A stretch of 14,626 nucleotides of DNA from Hominicoprocola sp037419475 (GCA_037419475.1 JAXYYF010000074.1:1-14626); one strand, 5' to 3'. Positions 1 to 6,573 are shown, counted from the first letter of the stretch. The notes: generated by a model not told the origin, from the sequence alone. Numbers and translations are program-made.

Positions 1-348
1 ATTTTCCGCGTCCTCCTGCGCCGCAGCCAGAGCGTCCTCTGTTTCAGCCAGCTTCTGCTCCAGTTCTTCGACCTGCGTTTCGAGAGACTTGACCTCACTT
101 TCCAGCTTGACATTTTCTTCCAGCGTTGACTGTACCAGATTGGTGCTGCCCTTGAGCTGATTGATGACCTCCTGATTGCTGCGGTGGTTTGCCAGAAACG
201 ACCACAGCATCAGAATAAAGGCTGCCGTGAACAGCACGGCGATATAAGTGTAGACCCGCTTCTGCCGCTCTTTTTCGTTCGCCGGTTTTTCCGGCGGAGT
301 GGGTTTGCTGCCCTCTGGCGGCGGGGCTTCGTGGATAAAATCGGTCAC
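1..348 (-). CDS. Membrane-anchored coiled-coil protein, unknown function (3' end outside window)
   Basis: I do not recognise this gene. The first 116 residues are visible and the frame runs off the left edge. The start is GTG at 348-346, overlapping the TGA of parB as GTGA, with GGAGGA eight bases upstream, so translation is probably coupled to parB. Visible parts in order are a proline- and charge-rich N-terminus (about residues 1-30, PPPEGSKPTPPEKP then KERQKR), one hydrophobic segment at about 33-52 (YTYIAVLFTAAFILMLWSFL), and from about 56 a Glu/Lys/Gln-rich heptad-like stretch (LEENVKLESEVKSLETQVEE and on) typical of a coiled coil. Basic residues before the helix and none of a signal-peptide cleavage site suggest a single-pass protein with its N-terminus inside and the coiled coil outside the cytoplasm. 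Its place as the last visible gene of the par operon suggests a segregation or envelope role, but that is inference from position only. Confidence 0.8.
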   Translation of the reverse strand, partial: MTDFIHEAPPPEGSKPTPPEKPANEKERQKRVYTYIAVLFTAAFILMLWSFLANHRSNQEVINQLKGSTNLVQSTLEENVKLESEVKSLETQVEELEQKLAETEDALAAAQEDAEN

Positions 349-1238
349 TTTTTACTTCCTCCGTTGCTTTTGCGGTGCTTGAGCGTGCCAAGCGCCTCGA
401 GCAGATCGTTGAGATCGTCAAGGTCGTAGTAATCCAACTCGATGCGGCCTTTTTTGCGCCCCTGCACGATTTTGACGCCGCGGCCGAGCGTCTGGCCGAG
501 CTCTTGTGCGGCGATCGCGCCATAGCTTTCGGCTACAACATGCTCGATCGGATAGAGCTTCTGCTTTTTTTCGCTGCTCATCCGCTTGACCATGGCCTCG
601 GTTTGACGGACGTTCAGAGCTTGAGCGATGATACTGTTTGCGGCTTCGCGCTGTTTCGCGGCAGGGAGGGAGAGCAATGCGCGGGCGTGGCCGGCGCTGA
701 TGCGGCCGTTTTTCAATTCTTCGCGCACGCTCTCATCCAGAGCGAGGAGTCGCAGTGCGTTGGCGACGGCGGGACGGGACTTGCCGACGGTCGCAGCAGC
801 GTCTTCCTGTGTCATGTGATAGGTTTCAATGAGCGTTTTATAGCCCTCGGCTTCTTCGATGGGATTGAGGTCCTCGCGCTGAAGGTTTTCAATCAGTGCA
901 AGCTCCATGGCCTTGCGGTCGTCCGCCTCGATAACAATGGCGGGGACTTCGCTCAGCCCGGCAAGCCTTGCGGCGCGCCAGCGGCGCTCACCGGCAATAA
1001 TCTGATAATAGCCCGAGGACAGCTTGCGCACCGTCAGAGGTTGAATAATGCCGTGCTCGCGGATGGAGTCAGCCAAATCGGCAAGAGCCGCATCGTCAAA
1101 ATATTTACGCGGTTGGCCGGCACAGCTTTCTACCTGAGAAATGGGGAGGTAGAGGCTGTCGGACGCATCGGTTTGCAGGGCCGCGTCGCCAAGCAGCGCG
1201 CCAAGCCCCTTGCCGAGCCCGCGATTTGCGTTTGCCAT
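345..1238 (-). CDS. parB: Chromosome-partitioning protein ParB/Spo0J
   Basis: ParB is the CTP-dependent DNA clamp that loads at parS, spreads, recruits SMC and stimulates the ParA ATPase. The 297-residue length fits chromosomal Spo0J proteins. Residues 7-16 (GLGKGLGALL) are the classic N-terminal ParA-stimulating segment. Residues 83-89 (GERRWRA) are the conserved arginine-rich CTP-binding/spreading motif. Residues 114-125 (ALIENLQREDLN) are the second conserved block. A helix-turn-helix for parS binding covers about 142-166 (TQEDAAATVGKSRPAVANAL). The C-terminal dimerisation region follows a lysine-rich linker. The ATG at 1238 has AGGAGA upstream. The gene lies 55 bases after the lipoprotein stop on the same strand and ends in a GTGA overlap with the next gene. 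A cognate parS is present at 2751-2766. Confidence 0.97.
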   Translation of the reverse strand: MANANRGLGKGLGALLGDAALQTDASDSLYLPISQVESCAGQPRKYFDDAALADLADSIREHGIIQPLTVRKLSSGYYQIIAGERRWRAARLAGLSEVPAIVIEADDRKAMELALIENLQREDLNPIEEAEGYKTLIETYHMTQEDAAATVGKSRPAVANALRLLALDESVREELKNGRISAGHARALLSLPAAKQREAANSIIAQALNVRQTEAMVKRMSSEKKQKLYPIEHVVAESYGAIAAQELGQTLGRGVKIVQGRKKGRIELDYYDLDDLNDLLEALGTLKHRKSNGGSKK

Positions 1239-1293
1239 GAAAATTCTCCTTTCTGTGGGAATCGGTAAAATGCGCGGAAATCATTTTGGCAGA

Positions 1294-1818
1294 TCAGGAG
1301 ATCGTACTGAAATGCCCGCACAGCGCATTCAGTTGGCCGCTGAGAGCCTGATAGGATGCGGCGAGCTCCTCGTTTGTCTCGCTGTACTCCACATCGCTCG
1401 GCGTGCGGAGCAGACAGGTGAAATCATTTGCTTTCAGAACGACAGTGCTCTGACCCGCCTGTACAGGCGGGTTTTCCTCGCTCCAATCGCCGGGAAAGCA
1501 GTCAATGAAAAAGAGAACACCGGAGCCTTCGCTCTCGTGTGTCTGCCTGTGATAGACCGTGATGCAGCTGCCGCCGTTTTGCAGGGGGACGTCGTATTCC
1601 TCTTCGATCTCAATTTGTCCGAGCCAGTCAAGCGGCAGTTCCATCGTAAAGCCGAGCTGCTGATTGACATACAGCACGGCGCTTGACTCTGCGGGTGCGG
1701 TGATCTGCACGGCATCTGAGGGGACATTCTTCTGCGCGGGAGCCTGACTGCATCCGGTGAGCAGAAGTGCGGGGAGGAGGAGAAGTGCGGCACGTTGAAA
1801 AAATGGGATATCTTTCAT
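1294..1818 (-). CDS. Small secreted lipoprotein between parA and parB, function unknown
   Basis: The protein has 174 residues. A positively charged start is followed by a hydrophobic core (residues 10-20) and a lipobox LLTGC ending at Cys23, so it should be exported, lipidated and held on the outer face of the membrane. The mature part begins with a low-complexity Ser/Pro/Ala linker and then one small domain. The stretch NQQLGFTMELPLDW (about 52-65) resembles the opening of PsbP/Mog1-like domains found in many Gram-positive lipoproteins, but I cannot assign a family. The start is ATG at 1818, with AGGAGG directly after the parA stop and a 15-base gap between genes, so it belongs to the par operon. 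A lipoprotein between soj and spo0J is not the usual arrangement, in which the two are adjacent or overlapping. A direct role in segregation is not shown by the sequence. Confidence 0.85.
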   Translation of the reverse strand: MKDIPFFQRAALLLLPALLLTGCSQAPAQKNVPSDAVQITAPAESSAVLYVNQQLGFTMELPLDWLGQIEIEEEYDVPLQNGGSCITVYHRQTHESEGSGVLFFIDCFPGDWSEENPPVQAGQSTVVLKANDFTCLLRTPSDVEYSETNEELAASYQALSGQLNALCGHFSTIS

Positions 1819-1833
1819 GCGATCTGGCCTCCT

Positions 1834-2589
1834 TTATGCGTTCTTCTTCAAAAATTCGTCGGCGAATGCGCCGTAGGCCTCTGCGCCGCGGGAAGAGCGG
1901 TCATAGGCGTTGATGGGCTTTCCGTGGCTGGGCGCCTCGGAAAGGCGCACGTTGCGCGGAATAACCGTTGCGTAGACCTTGCCGGGGAAGTAGCGCTTGA
2001 CTTCTTCGGCGACCTGAAGCGCGAGATTGGTGCGTCCGTCAAACATCGTCAGCAGCACGCCCTCCAGCTCCAGCTTCGGGTTCATGCTGCGGCGCACGAT
2101 GCGCACGGTGTTCATCAGATCGGAAAGCCCCTCAAGCGCATAATATTCGCCCTGCACAGGCACAAGCAGTGAGTCTGCCGCGCACAGCGCGTTGAGCGTC
2201 AAAAGCTCGAGTGACGGCGGGCAGTCGATGAAAACAAAGTCGTAGTCGGGAGAGAGCGCGTCAAGCGCTTTTTTCAGACGGAACTGGCGGTCAGGCAGAT
2301 TGATCATTTCAATGCCGGCGCCGGCAAGCGCCTTGGACGAGGGCAGCACGTCGCCATATCGGGTAGTGACGACAGCGCTTTTCACATCGATCCCGTTGAT
2401 AAGTACATCGTACACGCCCTGCGACACCGTTTTGTCTACGCCCATGCCAGAAGTGGAATTAGCCTGCGGATCAAAGTCGCACAGTAGGACACGCTTGCCG
2501 CGCTCGCGCAGCGCGGCAGTCATATTGACACAGGTGGTCGTCTTTCCGACGCCGCCCTTCTGGTTTACGATCGCAATGATTTTTGCCAA
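1834..2589 (-). CDS. parA: Chromosome-partitioning ATPase ParA/Soj
   Basis: ParA/Soj is the deviant-Walker ATPase that works with ParB in origin segregation and, in Bacillus, modulates DnaA. I place the start at TTG 2589-2587, giving 251 residues that begin MAKIIAIVNQKGGVGKTTT, the normal chromosomal Soj start and length. The open frame continues upstream to 2733, but that part is hydrophobic and unlike Soj and would span the predicted promoter. The deviant Walker A (KGGVGKTTT) is at 11-19, the A' motif (CDFDPQAN) at 37-44 and Walker B (FIDCPPS) at 120-126. There is no N-terminal helix-turn-helix as in plasmid type Ia ParA, supporting a chromosomal Soj. The ribosome binding site is weak (GGAAAG some 14 bases upstream). 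It is the first gene of the parA-lipoprotein-parB operon. Confidence 0.95.
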   Translation of the reverse strand: MAKIIAIVNQKGGVGKTTTCVNMTAALRERGKRVLLCDFDPQANSTSGMGVDKTVSQGVYDVLINGIDVKSAVVTTRYGDVLPSSKALAGAGIEMINLPDRQFRLKKALDALSPDYDFVFIDCPPSLELLTLNALCAADSLLVPVQGEYYALEGLSDLMNTVRIVRRSMNPKLELEGVLLTMFDGRTNLALQVAEEVKRYFPGKVYATVIPRNVRLSEAPSHGKPINAYDRSSRGAEAYGAFADEFLKKNA

Positions 2590-2639
2590 AAACCGACACC
2601 CGCTTTCCGGCGGAAACGAACAACTTTCCAGCCTACTGA

Positions 2640-2663
2640 TTCTATAGAAATTTCTATAGAAAT
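2640..2663. repeat. Tandem palindromic repeat (2 x 12 bp) at the predicted parA transcription start
   Basis: Two perfect direct copies of TTCTATAGAAAT lie at 2640-2651 and 2652-2663. Each contains the 10-bp palindrome TTCTATAGAA, and 2640-2661 as a whole is a perfect 22-bp inverted repeat. The array sits immediately downstream of the parA -10 box, covering the expected +1 and early leader. That is a typical place for a repressor operator or, on RNA, a leader hairpin. No family assignment is possible. Confidence 0.7.
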
Positions 2664-2665
2664 TC

Positions 2666-2693
2666 AGTATAGCACAAATCAAGATGATTTCAA
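2666..2693 (-). promoter_or_regulatory. Sigma-A-type promoter for the par operon
   Basis: On the minus strand, -35 TTGAAA (2693-2688) is separated by 16 bases from -10 TATACT (2671-2666). The expected start of transcription is near 2659, inside the tandem palindromic repeat, leaving a leader of about 70 bases before the parA TTG. Confidence 0.75.
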
Positions 2694-2740
2694 CCGCAAA
2701 GAGAAAAAATTCGAGCAAAATTTTGTAAATCAAAAAGAAA

Positions 2741-2776
2741 AAACAGGGACTGTTTCACGTGAAACAGTCCCTGTTT
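2741..2776 (-). terminator. Intrinsic terminator of the GH13 gene, with parS in its stem
   Basis: Positions 2741-2776 form a perfect 36-bp palindrome: an AAACAGGGAC arm, the 16-bp parS, and a GTCCCTGTTT arm. It begins two bases after the TAG of the minus-strand GH13 gene. On the minus strand it is followed by a T-rich tract (2740-2731 reads TTTCTTTTTG), which with the last T bases of the stem makes a canonical U-run. The plus strand has no T-tract after the hairpin, so it should terminate only minus-strand transcription. Confidence 0.8.
2751..2766. promoter_or_regulatory. parS: parS centromere site
   Basis: The 16-bp sequence TGTTTCACGTGAAACA is an exact match to the Bacillus-type consensus TGTTNCACGTGAAACA bound by ParB/Spo0J. 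It lies about 60 bp upstream of the parA -35 box, in the same locus as parA and parB, and is the only such site I see in the window. ParB nucleated here would spread across the par promoter and the GH13 gene. Confidence 0.95.
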
Positions 2777-2778
2777 CG

Positions 2779-4644
2779 CTATTCAGTCAGAAGCAGAGCA
2801 TCATAGGGCGCGAGGGTAATGCGCAGCAAGCCGTTTTCCGAAAGAAACGACTGACCACTGATGGTATCGTGGGCGAGAGCAGCCTCCCATGGGAGAACAA
2901 CATCCGCGGCATCTGTGCCTGCGTTGACGGCGCAGATCGTTGTTTCATCCCCAGCTTGACGTGCGAAGCAGAGAACGCGGCCTGCGGTATGGAGATAACG
3001 GATGTCTCCGCTTTGCAGGGATTCGCGCGCGGCACGCAGTGCGCCGAGCGTGCGAAAATGGTCAAGCAGAGCGGAGTCCTCGTGTTCCCACGGATAAGTG
3101 CGGCGGTTGGAGGGGTCTTCAAAGCCCTCCATACCGGCTTCGTCGCCGTAATAGATCATCGGCGAGCCGGGAAACGCGTAAAGCACAGCGGCTGCGAGCT
3201 TGAGCAGCATGCTGCCCCGCTTGCGTTCGGCGGGGGAGAGGCGGTAGTGCATGCGCTCACCGCGGCCAGCCGGCGGCTGTGCGCAGCCGAGAACAGTCAG
3301 CAGACGGGGCGTATCATGTGTGGAGAGGAAATTCATCGCGCCGTAAAAGGCGGGGGCGGGATAATTCTCGCGTATCGTCTCCATCGTGTCACGGAACTGC
3401 TCCGCGTCGTTTACCCCTGTAAGAAAGGACAGCAGCGCTGCGCGAAAGGGGTAATTCATCAAGCCGTGCAGCTCCCCGCCGAGAAGATAGCGGCGGCGCT
3501 TGGAATAGGCGACCTTGTTTGAGCCATCCTCCCAGACTTCGCCGAGCAGATAGGCGTCGGGAAATTCCTCCTGCATGGCCGAACGGATGGCCGCGATGAA
3601 CTCGTCGGGCAGCTCATCGGCCACATCGAGCCGCCACGCCGAGGCTCCCGCGCGCAGCCAGCGGCGGATGACGGCGCTTTTTCCGGCAGCTATGTAGTTG
3701 ACATAACCTTCATCCGCTTCGTTGACAGCAGGGAGATTTTTGATGCCCCACCACGCGTCATAATCGGTGGGGAAGGGGTGAAAGCTGTACCACGAGAAAT
3801 AGGGTGAATCTGGTCCCTGTGCCGCGCCGGGGCCGGGATAAAAGCCGTCCACGTTGAAATAACGGCTTTTTGCGCCGGTGTGGTTGAACACGCCGTCGAG
3901 CATCACGCGGATGCCGCGCTTTTTCGCCTCAGTGCATAGCGTGCGGAAATCTGTCTCATCGCCGAGCAGCGGATCGATGCGTTCGTAATCGGCCGTGTCG
4001 TAGCGGTGGTTGGAGGCAGCTTCAAAAATGGGGTTCAGATAAAGTGTCGTGACATGAAGCGAGGCGAGATAGTCAAGCTTCTGCATAATGCCTGCGAGAT
4101 CGCCGCCGAAAAAATCCTCGCAGTAGTCGCCGCGCTCGTTCGGTCCCCAGAGAGGGGGATCATCCCAGTGCTCATGCAGGGTGCGGCAGCCGACCAGACC
4201 TTCAACGCTGCGTTTTATCGCTCGGCTAAACCGGTCGGGGAAAATCTGATAGGTTACGCCGCGGCCAAACCAGCCCGGTGTTTTGGCACGGCCGTCGTAG
4301 ACGGTCAGCTGCCAGGGCGTGACGGTATCCCAGCTTTGAAAGCCGCCCCTGCCGTAACAGCTTACGCCGCCATCCGCCCAATGCAGACGGAAATGATACC
4401 AGACCAGCTCCGGCTGCGAGGGAGCAAAAAACGTGCCGGTAAAAACAGGCGTGCCATCCTCATCGGTGGAGGGGAGCAGCTCTGTTTCCACCCAGCGATT
4501 GGAAAACTCCAGATGGGCGAGCAGCGTGCAGCCTGTAATGGCATTTTCGTGCGGATAAAATGTGAAATCCACAGCGGCAAAGACCGTGACCGCGCCAAAA
4601 GGAGACTTGCAGTGCACATCACGCGGATCAAACAAGGTTGACAT
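2779..4644 (-). CDS. GH13 alpha-glucan hydrolase (neopullulanase/cyclomaltodextrinase-like)
   Basis: This 621-residue enzyme of the alpha-amylase superfamily should hydrolyse alpha-1,4 (possibly also alpha-1,6) bonds in maltodextrins, cyclodextrins or pullulan. There is no signal peptide, so it should act on imported oligosaccharides in the cytoplasm. Residues 1-115 look like the beta-sandwich N-domain (CBM34-like) of neopullulanase-type enzymes. The catalytic barrel starts at GVTYQIFPDRFSR (129-141). Conserved regions are DGVFNHTG (250-257), AWRLDVADE with nucleophile Asp340, LLGEVWED with acid/base Glu369, and STHDT with Asp444. A beta-sheet C-domain follows. The ATG at 4644 has GAGG nine bases upstream. 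It lies 66 bases after nadE on the same strand, with a hairpin between, and I see no separate promoter there. The exact substrate cannot be read from the sequence. Confidence 0.92.
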   Translation of the reverse strand: MSTLFDPRDVHCKSPFGAVTVFAAVDFTFYPHENAITGCTLLAHLEFSNRWVETELLPSTDEDGTPVFTGTFFAPSQPELVWYHFRLHWADGGVSCYGRGGFQSWDTVTPWQLTVYDGRAKTPGWFGRGVTYQIFPDRFSRAIKRSVEGLVGCRTLHEHWDDPPLWGPNERGDYCEDFFGGDLAGIMQKLDYLASLHVTTLYLNPIFEAASNHRYDTADYERIDPLLGDETDFRTLCTEAKKRGIRVMLDGVFNHTGAKSRYFNVDGFYPGPGAAQGPDSPYFSWYSFHPFPTDYDAWWGIKNLPAVNEADEGYVNYIAAGKSAVIRRWLRAGASAWRLDVADELPDEFIAAIRSAMQEEFPDAYLLGEVWEDGSNKVAYSKRRRYLLGGELHGLMNYPFRAALLSFLTGVNDAEQFRDTMETIRENYPAPAFYGAMNFLSTHDTPRLLTVLGCAQPPAGRGERMHYRLSPAERKRGSMLLKLAAAVLYAFPGSPMIYYGDEAGMEGFEDPSNRRTYPWEHEDSALLDHFRTLGALRAARESLQSGDIRYLHTAGRVLCFARQAGDETTICAVNAGTDAADVVLPWEAALAHDTISGQSFLSENGLLRITLAPYDALLLTE

Positions 4645-4663
4645 AATATTTACCTCGAATGGG

Positions 4664-4698
4664 AAAAGGAGCTTTCTTACTGCAAGGAAGCCCCTTTT
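4664..4698 (-). terminator. Hairpin between nadE and the GH13 gene, leaky terminator or attenuator
   Basis: A 15-bp arm (4664-4678) pairs with 4684-4698 around a 5-base loop, with two imperfect positions: one G-U wobble and one A-C mismatch, whichever strand is read. On the minus strand the 3' side ends CTCCTTTTCCC, a short U-run. It starts about 12 bases after the nadE stop and lies 19 bases before the GH13 start, so it may end most nadE transcripts and let some through. Confidence 0.5.
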
Positions 4699-4710
4699 TG
4701 TGTGCTGACT

Positions 4711-5493
4711 TTATTTGTAGTAATTCGTGCTGTCCTCGATCACCATGGGAAGTCCGTTGTGGTAAACGGGGAGCGTTTCAAATTTGAAGCGGCTGACACG
4801 GTGCTTTTCGTCGATCTGCCGTTTGATCTCCGGGTCGGCAATGCCCTTGCGGACATAATCGTTGACAGCATGATAGGTGAAGCCGAGGTTATCCTCGTCA
4901 GTCTTACCGGTCAGGCCGTCGGACGGCGGCTTGATGAGGAAGCGTTCAGGCAGACCGAGCGCACGGCCGATCTCAATGACCTCTTCAGTCGTGTACATGC
5001 CGATGGGGGAGAAGGCACCCGCGCTGTCGCCGTAAATGGTGCAGTAGCCGACCCAGTCCTCGCTGAGATTCGAGGTATTGATGACGATGCCGTGGTCAAC
5101 GCTCTGCGCAATGGCATAGAGCGTGGCCATGCGGATGCGGGAGGGAAGGTTCACTGTCGTCTGGCGGCTGGCTTCAATGCCGACGCGCGCCATTTCGTCG
5201 AGGATGCCGCCAGTGCCGCCGTGGATATTAAAGGTATAATGTTTGATGCCGAGGTGTTCCACGATGCCGTTGGAGTAATCGATATCGGGCTGAACACCGT
5301 CTGGCATCAGCACGCCGACTACATTTTCGCGCCCATAAGCCTCAACGCACAGCGCGGCAATAACGGAGCTGTCCTTGCCGCCGGAGATGCCGACCACGGC
5401 TGTTTTGCCGCCGCAGTTGTTCATCTGTCCGCGCATCCAGTCCAAGAGCCCCGGAATGTGTTCGGCGGCCTTAAAATCCTTGAGATCGTACAT
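4711..5493 (-). CDS. nadE: NAD synthetase, ammonia-type
   Basis: NadE converts nicotinic acid adenine dinucleotide, ATP and ammonia to NAD in the last step of NAD synthesis, in the cytoplasm. The 260-residue protein has only the synthetase domain and no N-terminal glutaminase domain, so it should use free ammonia. The PP-loop SGGKDSS is at 37-43. NLPSRIRMATLYAIAQ (115-130), TSNLSEDWVGYCTIYGD (140-156) and KTDEDNLGFTY (197-207) are the conserved substrate and dimer-interface blocks. The ATG at 5493 has AAAGGAG at good spacing; upstream in-frame codons to 5583 overlap the predicted promoter and do not look like NadE. It is the first gene of its unit, with the GH13 gene downstream. Confidence 0.95.
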   Translation of the reverse strand: MYDLKDFKAAEHIPGLLDWMRGQMNNCGGKTAVVGISGGKDSSVIAALCVEAYGRENVVGVLMPDGVQPDIDYSNGIVEHLGIKHYTFNIHGGTGGILDEMARVGIEASRQTTVNLPSRIRMATLYAIAQSVDHGIVINTSNLSEDWVGYCTIYGDSAGAFSPIGMYTTEEVIEIGRALGLPERFLIKPPSDGLTGKTDEDNLGFTYHAVNDYVRKGIADPEIKRQIDEKHRVSRFKFETLPVYHNGLPMVIEDSTNYYK

Positions 5494-5525
5494 AGTCTGC
5501 GCTCCTTTGCTGAAATTTTGTTGCC

Positions 5526-5554
5526 ATTGTAGCGCAAAAAAGCAAAGATTGCAA
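5526..5554 (-). promoter_or_regulatory. Sigma-A-type promoter for nadE
   Basis: On the minus strand, -35 TTGCAA (5554-5549), a 17-base spacer and -10 TACAAT (5531-5526). Transcription should start near 5519, about 25 bases before the ATG. Confidence 0.75.
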
Positions 5555-5613
5555 TGGAAAGAGCGCAGAAATTTATGCAGCAATATGCGCCATCACGGAC
5601 AAACCTGCCAAAA

Positions 5614-6504
5614 TCAGACCAGCAGCGATCGCAGTTCGCCGAGTGAAAGCGTAGGCTGGAGAGCGAGATCGATCCCGAAGCCGACCGCGCGGGAAAGCTC
5701 GACCGCCTGCGCATCGATGTCGCGTAGAGTGACCATAACGCCCTCGTGTCCGCGCAGCGCTTCAGCATCAAGATCCGTCATGCCGGCCTCCTCCAGAACG
5801 TCGCGCGTGAGCGTGACGGCGTCGACGACGGTCGGCACGCCGACAGCGAGGACCGGCACGCCGAGCGTTTCCTTTGTGAGTGCGCCGCGGTGGTTGCCGA
5901 CGCCGGAGCCGGGGATGATGCCTGCATCGGAGAGCTGTACGGTCGTGCATACGCGGCCAAGGCGCTGCGCGCATAGCGCGTCGACCGCAATCACCACATC
6001 GGGATCGGCGGCCTTTACCGCGCCGCGAACAAGCTCCACGGCCTCCAGACCCGTCTGGCCAAGCACGCCGGGAGTGAACACGCTGACGTCAGCAAGGGAG
6101 GAGAATGCGGCAAGACGGCGCAGATGGCGCGTCGCCAGAATGTGCCGCGCACATTCTGGACCGATGATGTCCGGCGTCATGGCGCGGTTGCCGAGTCCGA
6201 CGACCAGCGCGCTCTCTGCTCCATCAGGCATGAGTGTGCGCAGCTCCTCGGTGATAGCGGCGGCAGCCAGCTCGATCCAGTCCGCCGCCTGTTCCCGAAG
6301 TGTGCGCAGATCAAGCGTTACGTACCGGCCCTCTGGCTTGCCGAGCGCCCGCGCGGCTTCGGCGTCCTTGACCAGAACGACCGTTACGCGGCAGCCGCCG
6401 CGCTCATACTCACGGCAGGAGAGCCCGCGCGGTGCGCCCTTTCTTGCCGCCGCGTGATAGAGCGCATGGGCCTCCAGTGCCAGATCTGTCCGTCGTGACA
6501 GCAA
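5614..6504 (-). CDS. gpr: Germination (spore) protease GPR
   Basis: GPR degrades the small acid-soluble proteins that coat spore DNA at the start of germination. It is made in the forespore as a zymogen and self-processes. Conserved blocks in this 296-residue protein are RTDLALEA (5-12), VVGLGNRAMTPDIIGP (101-116), FTPGVLGQTGLEAVEL (143-158), VIAVDALCA (171-179), DAGIIPGSGVGN (193-204) and VGVPTVVDAVT (221-231). Asp112 and Asp175 probably correspond to the two essential aspartates of Bacillus GPR. The start is TTG at 6504 with GAAGGCGG upstream; an in-frame TGA at 6546-6544 and no other ATG/GTG/TTG before it limit extension. The protein is shorter than the roughly 370-residue Bacillus enzymes, lacking most of the central insertion after the VPTVVDA block and having only seven residues up to and including RTD. 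It is divergent from rpsT. Confidence 0.95.
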   Translation of the reverse strand: MLSRRTDLALEAHALYHAAARKGAPRGLSCREYERGGCRVTVVLVKDAEAARALGKPEGRYVTLDLRTLREQAADWIELAAAAITEELRTLMPDGAESALVVGLGNRAMTPDIIGPECARHILATRHLRRLAAFSSLADVSVFTPGVLGQTGLEAVELVRGAVKAADPDVVIAVDALCAQRLGRVCTTVQLSDAGIIPGSGVGNHRGALTKETLGVPVLAVGVPTVVDAVTLTRDVLEEAGMTDLDAEALRGHEGVMVTLRDIDAQAVELSRAVGFGIDLALQPTLSLGELRSLLV

Positions 6505-6544
6505 AAAGACCGCCTTCTTTCCACAAAATCTTGTATGCTCTGAT

Positions 6545-6573
6545 CAGTATGTCCCCTAAATTTTGAAGCATAC
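6545..6573 (-). promoter_or_regulatory. Sigma-G-like forespore promoter for gpr
   Basis: On the minus strand, GTATG (6573-6569) is followed after 17 bases by CATACTG (6551-6545). The known sigma-G pattern is GHATR, 17-18 bases, CATWMTA, so all -35 bases and six of seven -10 bases agree. Predicted start is near 6538, about 34 bases before the TTG. A sigma-A reading (TTGTAT, CATACT) is possible but poorer. Sigma-G control of gpr is established in Bacillus. Confidence 0.7.

Noticed and set aside
375..1268. A 297-codon plus-strand open frame opposite parB
   Set aside because: It mirrors parB, has no good ribosome binding site or recognisable domain, and the minus-strand protein has all ParB motifs.
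2590..2733. N-terminal hydrophobic extension of ParA from an upstream in-frame ATG
   Set aside because: The extension runs through the predicted promoter and palindromic repeat, is unlike any Soj, and the conserved start fits the TTG at 2589.
4645..4710. Riboswitch (for example NiaR-linked or NAD-sensing) near nadE
   Set aside because: Only a simple imperfect hairpin is present downstream of nadE, and the nadE leader is about 25 bases, too short for a known riboswitch.
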